From: Pseudomonas putida
Lineage (GTDB): Bacteria > Pseudomonadota > Gammaproteobacteria > Pseudomonadales > Pseudomonadaceae
Length of the DNA: 64,000 bases
Assembly: GCF_028682455.1 (NCBI RefSeq)
Contig: NZ_JANHLD010000004.1
Span: 62,001 to 126,000 of the forward strand
Reading direction: 5' to 3'
The notes below the pieces were generated by a model. That model ran no database searches. It worked only from the letters and a program-made list of their open reading frames with translations, and was not told the DNA's origin. The translations under genes were made by a program, and so were the position numbers. The first letter of the stretch is position 1, and each line of letters starts with the position of its first letter. Below, one piece after another: positions 61,214 through 64,000 of this stretch.

Positions 61214-61420
61214 TCAGGCACTGACCACGTTGAGGATCAGCCCGGCCGCCACGGCCCGTTCGTGGCACAGCTTCAACACCTGGCGGCGCTCGGTATTGTC
61301 CATCCGCCCCCAGCGGGTGATTTCCATCGCGCTGCGTTGGCAGCCGGTGCAGATGTCGGCCTCATCCAGGGCGCAGATATGCACGCAGGGCGAGGCGACC
61401 GGGCGCTCGGTACTGCTCAT
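61214..61420 (-). CDS. DUF1289 small Cys-rich protein
   Basis: A 68-residue protein: SPCVHICALDEADICTGCQRS gives a C-x3-C-x8-C-x2-C pattern typical of DUF1289, probably a zinc- or iron-sulfur-type site. Start: GGAGG before the ATG at 61420, which shares one base with the upstream TGA (TGATG), so translation is coupled to the carbonic-anhydrase-like gene. Function unknown. Confidence 0.85.
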   Translation of the reverse strand: MSSTERPVASPCVHICALDEADICTGCQRSAMEITRWGRMDNTERRQVLKLCHERAVAAGLILNVVSA

Positions 61421-61944
61421 CAATCCTCCTGCACGGCCAGATCGCGGGCATAGCGCTCGGCGTTGTGCACGTAGTGCGCAGCGCTGGCTTCGAGCATTTT
61501 CTTTTGTGCCTCGGTCAGTTCGCGCACCACCTTGCCCGGCGACCCCATCACCAGCGAACCGTCGGGAATTTCCTTGCCCTCAGGGATCAGCGCGTTGGCG
61601 CCGATGATGCAGTACTTGCCGATGCGCGCGCCATTGAGGATGACCGCATTGATACCGACCAGGCTGTAGTCGCCCACGGTGCAACCGTGGAGCATGGCGT
61701 TGTGACCGACGGTCACGCTCTTGCCCAGGGTCAGCGGCACGCCCATGTCGGTGTGCATCACGGTACCGTCCTGGACGTTGCTGTTTTCGCCGATGTCGAT
61801 CAGTTCGTTGTCACCACGCAATACCGCACCAAACCAGACACTGGCCCCCGCCTGCAGGCGTACCTTGCCGATCAGCGTGGCATTGGGTGCCACCCAGCTG
61901 TTTGGATGGGTTTCGACGCGCAGGTCGCCCAGACGGTATTTCAT
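61420..61944 (-). CDS. Gamma-carbonic anhydrase family protein
   Basis: A 174-residue left-handed beta-helix protein with hexapeptide repeats (DGTVMHTDMG, VGHNAMLHGCTVGDYSLVGINAVI). His residues at about 65, 82 and 87 fit the zinc site of gamma-carbonic anhydrases such as YrdA. Whether it hydrates CO2 is not certain for this branch. The ATG at 61944 gives the standard N-terminus; it lies 43 bases after the Nudix gene and is coupled to the DUF1289 gene. Confidence 0.88.
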   Translation of the reverse strand: MKYRLGDLRVETHPNSWVAPNATLIGKVRLQAGASVWFGAVLRGDNELIDIGENSNVQDGTVMHTDMGVPLTLGKSVTVGHNAMLHGCTVGDYSLVGINAVILNGARIGKYCIIGANALIPEGKEIPDGSLVMGSPGKVVRELTEAQKKMLEASAAHYVHNAERYARDLAVQED

Positions 61945-61987
61945 GCGTGGTTCCTCACGGTGCGGCAATGATGGCGGGTGTGCCCGC

Positions 61988-62587
61988 TCAAATTGGAATG
62001 AAGCGTTCAGGCGGTTGGTGCAGGTTGATATCGGCATCGTAAAGCAAGTTGACCAGCTCGACGATCATGATCGCCGACAATCCCCAGATCTTGTACTCGC
62101 CAAAACGGTAGCTGGGCACATACCAGCTGCGGCCCTGGTAGTCGATGCGATGGGTGTGATCGCGCGGGTCCTGGCGAAAGAAGGCCAGAGGCACGGTGAA
62201 CACGGCGGCGATCTCCGCGTCGTTGGCCTGGTACTCGACATAGTCGGGGATCAGCCCGACAAACGGCGTAACCTTCAGCCCATGCAGCGAGATCAGCGGG
62301 CTCAACGGACCTATGATCTCCACCAGTCCTGGCGGCAGGCCGATTTCTTCTTCGGCCTCACGCAGAGCGGTGAAAACCAGGTCGGGGTCTTCCGGGTCAC
62401 GTCGCCCACCGGGAAAGGCCACTTCGCCACCATGGGTCGAAAGCCCCTTGGCACGCAGGGTCAATACCAGTTCGGGCTCTTCGCTGCGGGTGATGGGCAA
62501 TAACACTGCAGCCTCGGGAAAGCGATGGTCGGTTTCCAGGGTATTGGGCGTATGACTGCTCACGCGGCGAAGTAGCTCGTCCAGCAT
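61988..62587 (-). CDS. CoA pyrophosphatase-like Nudix hydrolase
   Basis: A 199-residue Nudix protein of the NudL/CoA-pyrophosphatase type. The motif region AFPGGRRDPEDPDLVFTALREAEEEIGL (about 53-80) has the Gly, Glu and REAEEEIG residues that bind Mg2+. The N-terminal PEAAVLLPITR supports this branch, which splits CoA or its derivatives to phosphopantetheine and 3',5'-ADP. The ATG at 62587 gives the best length; the longer frame is unsupported. It diverges from the next Nudix gene. Confidence 0.87.
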   Translation of the reverse strand: MLDELLRRVSSHTPNTLETDHRFPEAAVLLPITRSEEPELVLTLRAKGLSTHGGEVAFPGGRRDPEDPDLVFTALREAEEEIGLPPGLVEIIGPLSPLISLHGLKVTPFVGLIPDYVEYQANDAEIAAVFTVPLAFFRQDPRDHTHRIDYQGRSWYVPSYRFGEYKIWGLSAIMIVELVNLLYDADINLHQPPERFIPI

Positions 62588-62719
62588 TGCTCTCTCTCGA
62601 TTCAAAGCCTGTCCTGCATGATGCACCAAAGCCGCGAACCGCCCAAGCCCCGTGGTGATCCGGCTTGCAGCCGCGGTGACAGTGGCGCCAAGATAGGCGC
62701 AACCTACAGGAATAAAAGC

Positions 62720-63274
62720 ATGAAATTCTGCAGCGCGTGCGGCAAACCGGTAATTCAACGCATTCCCGAAGGCGACACACGCCTGCGCTACGTGTGCGAG
62801 CACTGCCAGACCATCCACTACCAGAACCCCAACATCGTCGCCGGCGTGCTCCCGACCTGGGGTAGCCAGGTTTTGCTCTGTCGCCGGGCCATCGAGCCGC
62901 GCCGGGGTTACTGGACCTTGCCGGCCGGGTTCATGGAGAACGGCGAGACCGTGGAGCAGGCGGCCCGTCGCGAAACCGTCGAGGAAGCCTGTGCCCGGGT
63001 CGGGCAGATGAGCCTGTACCAGCTGTTTGACTTGCCGCACATCAATCAGGTGCACGTGTTCTTTCGCGCCGAGCTGGCCGACCTGGACTTTGCCGTCGGC
63101 GTCGAGAGCCTGGAGGTGCGACTTTTCGATGAAAGTGAAATCCCGTGGGACGAGCTGGCTTTCCGGACCGTCAGTCGTACCCTAGAATGCTATTATCGTG
63201 ACCGCATCGAGCAGCGCTATCCGATTGGCAACGAATGTCTGTCGCCATTGCTCATTTCGTCACTCAACACCTAG
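62720..63274 (+). CDS. Nudix hydrolase with N-terminal zinc ribbon
   Basis: A 184-residue protein: CSACGK (4-9) and CEHCQ (26-30) form a four-Cys zinc ribbon, followed by a Nudix box GFMENGETVEQAARRETVEEA (about 69-89). The box ends EEAC instead of EEAG. This two-part layout is found in ADP-ribose or NADH pyrophosphatase-like proteins, but the substrate is not certain. AGGA lies nine bases before the ATG at 62720. Confidence 0.87.
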   Translation: MKFCSACGKPVIQRIPEGDTRLRYVCEHCQTIHYQNPNIVAGVLPTWGSQVLLCRRAIEPRRGYWTLPAGFMENGETVEQAARRETVEEACARVGQMSLYQLFDLPHINQVHVFFRAELADLDFAVGVESLEVRLFDESEIPWDELAFRTVSRTLECYYRDRIEQRYPIGNECLSPLLISSLNT

Positions 63275-63293
63275 TTTTCAGGGATATCGTTTC

Positions 63294-63851
63294 ATGCGCT
63301 GGTTGTTTGCCCTTTTCTGCCTCAGTGTGGCTTCGGTGTCCCAGGCAGCGTTTACCGAAACCATCGTGACCAAGCCTATCGAAAAGGTCGCGCCCTCGCC
63401 TCTCCAGCTCAAACCGGCAGCGCCGGCGCAGATCGACAAGATCCTGGTGCTCAAGTCCGAACGCCGCCTGCAACTGATCAGTGGCGGCGCCCCGCTCAAG
63501 ACCTATCGCATCTCCCTGGGCAAGCAGCCCAAGGGACCGAAGTTGCGCGAGGGCGACAAGCGCACCCCAGAAGGTTTCTACTGGATCGACTGGCGCAAGG
63601 AGAGCGAGCGCTACAACCTGGCGATGCATGTGTCCTACCCGAACATCAGCGATTCGGCGCGAGCCCGGCGCGAGGGCGTACCGCCCGGTGGCATGATCAT
63701 GATCCACGGTACGCCGCTCGATGAAGAGTACCCTGAAGAGGTATTCCACACCCTGGACTGGACCGAAGGCTGCATCGCCATGACCAACCGGGACATGCGC
63801 GAAGTATGGAACATGGTGCCGGATGGCACGATGATCGAAATCCGCCCCTGA
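63294..63851 (+). CDS. Periplasmic L,D-transpeptidase (YkuD domain)
   Basis: A 185-residue protein. The signal peptide is about 1-18 (SVSQA). The YkuD domain (about 48-185) has MIHGTP (about 139-144) and WTEGCIAMTN (about 160-169) with the catalytic Cys at about 164. The usual SHGC has TEGC here, as in the YafK-like branch. It probably crosslinks peptidoglycan or attaches lipoproteins. The ATG at 63294 lies 19 bases after the Nudix gene. Confidence 0.88.
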   Translation: MRWLFALFCLSVASVSQAAFTETIVTKPIEKVAPSPLQLKPAAPAQIDKILVLKSERRLQLISGGAPLKTYRISLGKQPKGPKLREGDKRTPEGFYWIDWRKESERYNLAMHVSYPNISDSARARREGVPPGGMIMIHGTPLDEEYPEEVFHTLDWTEGCIAMTNRDMREVWNMVPDGTMIEIRP

Positions 63852-63866
63852 AATCCTCTTCCTACC

Positions 63867-63887
63867 TTCCGGCGCATTGCGCCGGAA
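63867..63887 (+). terminator. Stem-loop after the L,D-transpeptidase gene
   Basis: TTCCGGCGC (63867-63875) pairs with GCGCCGGAA (63879-63887) around ATT, 15 bases past the stop. TCTCCTC follows, a weak T-tract. Confidence 0.6.
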
Positions 63888-63965
63888 TCTCCTCACAAAA
63901 ACCTGCCTCCCCACTTACCCGGCATCCGTCTCGGTAGTACATCCACACAGATTGCGCGTCTTTAA

Positions 63966-64000
63966 CATCCAGTTGGCGGATAACCCGCAGCTTCTGGATG
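63966..64000. repeat. Nested hairpin at the window end
   Basis: CATCCAG (63966-63972) pairs with CTGGATG (63994-64000), and inside GCGG pairs with CCGC around ATAAC. The element continues or ends at the edge. It is not a tRNA or a REP of the type seen elsewhere here; identity unknown. Confidence 0.4.

Noticed and set aside
63294..63851. L,D-transpeptidase inactive because of TEGC instead of SHGC
   Set aside because: The catalytic Cys and upstream HGT are present and this variation is common in YkuD branches.
63960..64000. Integron attC site or tRNA end
   Set aside because: No clear GTTRRRY-type core pair and no cloverleaf; XerD in this window is the chromosomal type.
1..64000. CRISPR array, prophage, genomic island or rRNA/tRNA genes
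   Set aside because: No regularly spaced repeats, phage structural or integrase genes other than XerD, or rRNA/tRNA sequences were seen.

Overview
The window is a GC-rich, densely coding chromosomal segment of a fluorescent Pseudomonas, most likely of the P. putida group. The basis is gene content and order: tsaB-adk-ppc, an lptF-like OmpA lipoprotein, lysS-prfB, the complete wsp chemosensory operon, recJ, thrC-hom-dsbC-xerD, the ffh-rpsP-rimM-trmD-rplS block and purT. The repeated REP sequences (core CGCGGGGCAAGCCCGCTCC) and ATGA-coupled operons fit the same assignment. No rRNA, tRNA, CRISPR array, prophage or intact insertion sequence was seen, and no stretch above 300 bases lacks a gene.

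Layout. 1-3.7 kb: end of an unidentified gene, then a minus-strand run (extensin-like protein, ICL/PEP-mutase-like protein, DUF72 protein, small unknown, TsaB). 3.8-7.4 kb: adk and ppc. 7.5-9.4 kb: a small conserved protein and two envelope lipoproteins (DUF4398 type and LptF-like) behind a candidate AlgU promoter. 9.4-13.2 kb: membrane protein, alpha/beta-hydrolase lipoprotein, DUF1704 'QEGLA' protein with a metallopeptidase motif, lipoprotein and TetR regulator. 13.3-16.0 kb: lysS and prfB, the latter with its programmed frameshift. 16.2-24.6 kb: wspABCDEFR, a surface-sensing pathway making c-di-GMP. 24.7-33.0 kb: a DUF533 protein, then a polyamine module (binding protein, ATPase, two permeases, aminobutyraldehyde dehydrogenase, spermidine dehydrogenase). 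33.1-38.2 kb: old-yellow-enzyme reductase carrying an exact 141-bp tandem duplication at its 3' end, recJ, yaeQ and a CaiB-type CoA-transferase. 38.2-44.8 kb: a frameshifted periplasmic binding-like gene and a Roc/Sad-like signalling cluster (LuxR-type regulator, REC-EAL regulator, BvgS-like hybrid kinase). 44.8-49.5 kb: thrC, hom, dsbC, xerD. 49.6-59.4 kb: antiporter, thioesterase, the rplS-trmD-rimM-rpsP-ffh block, a CcsA-like protein, a CBS-domain protein and an MHS-family transporter. 59.4-64 kb: purT, VUT transporter, DUF1289 protein, gamma-carbonic anhydrase, two Nudix hydrolases and an L,D-transpeptidase.

Two separate c-di-GMP systems lie about 20 kb apart: Wsp, whose output is a GGDEF cyclase, and the Roc-like cluster, whose output includes an EAL protein with an apparently complete catalytic set. 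The polyamine module reads as one pathway from uptake and periplasmic cleavage of spermidine to GABA. The most useful leads are the Roc-like cluster with its adjacent C-tract frameshift, the 141-bp duplication, the DUF1704 metallopeptidase signature and the regulatory region before the lipoprotein pair. No wholly unknown multigene system could be demonstrated.
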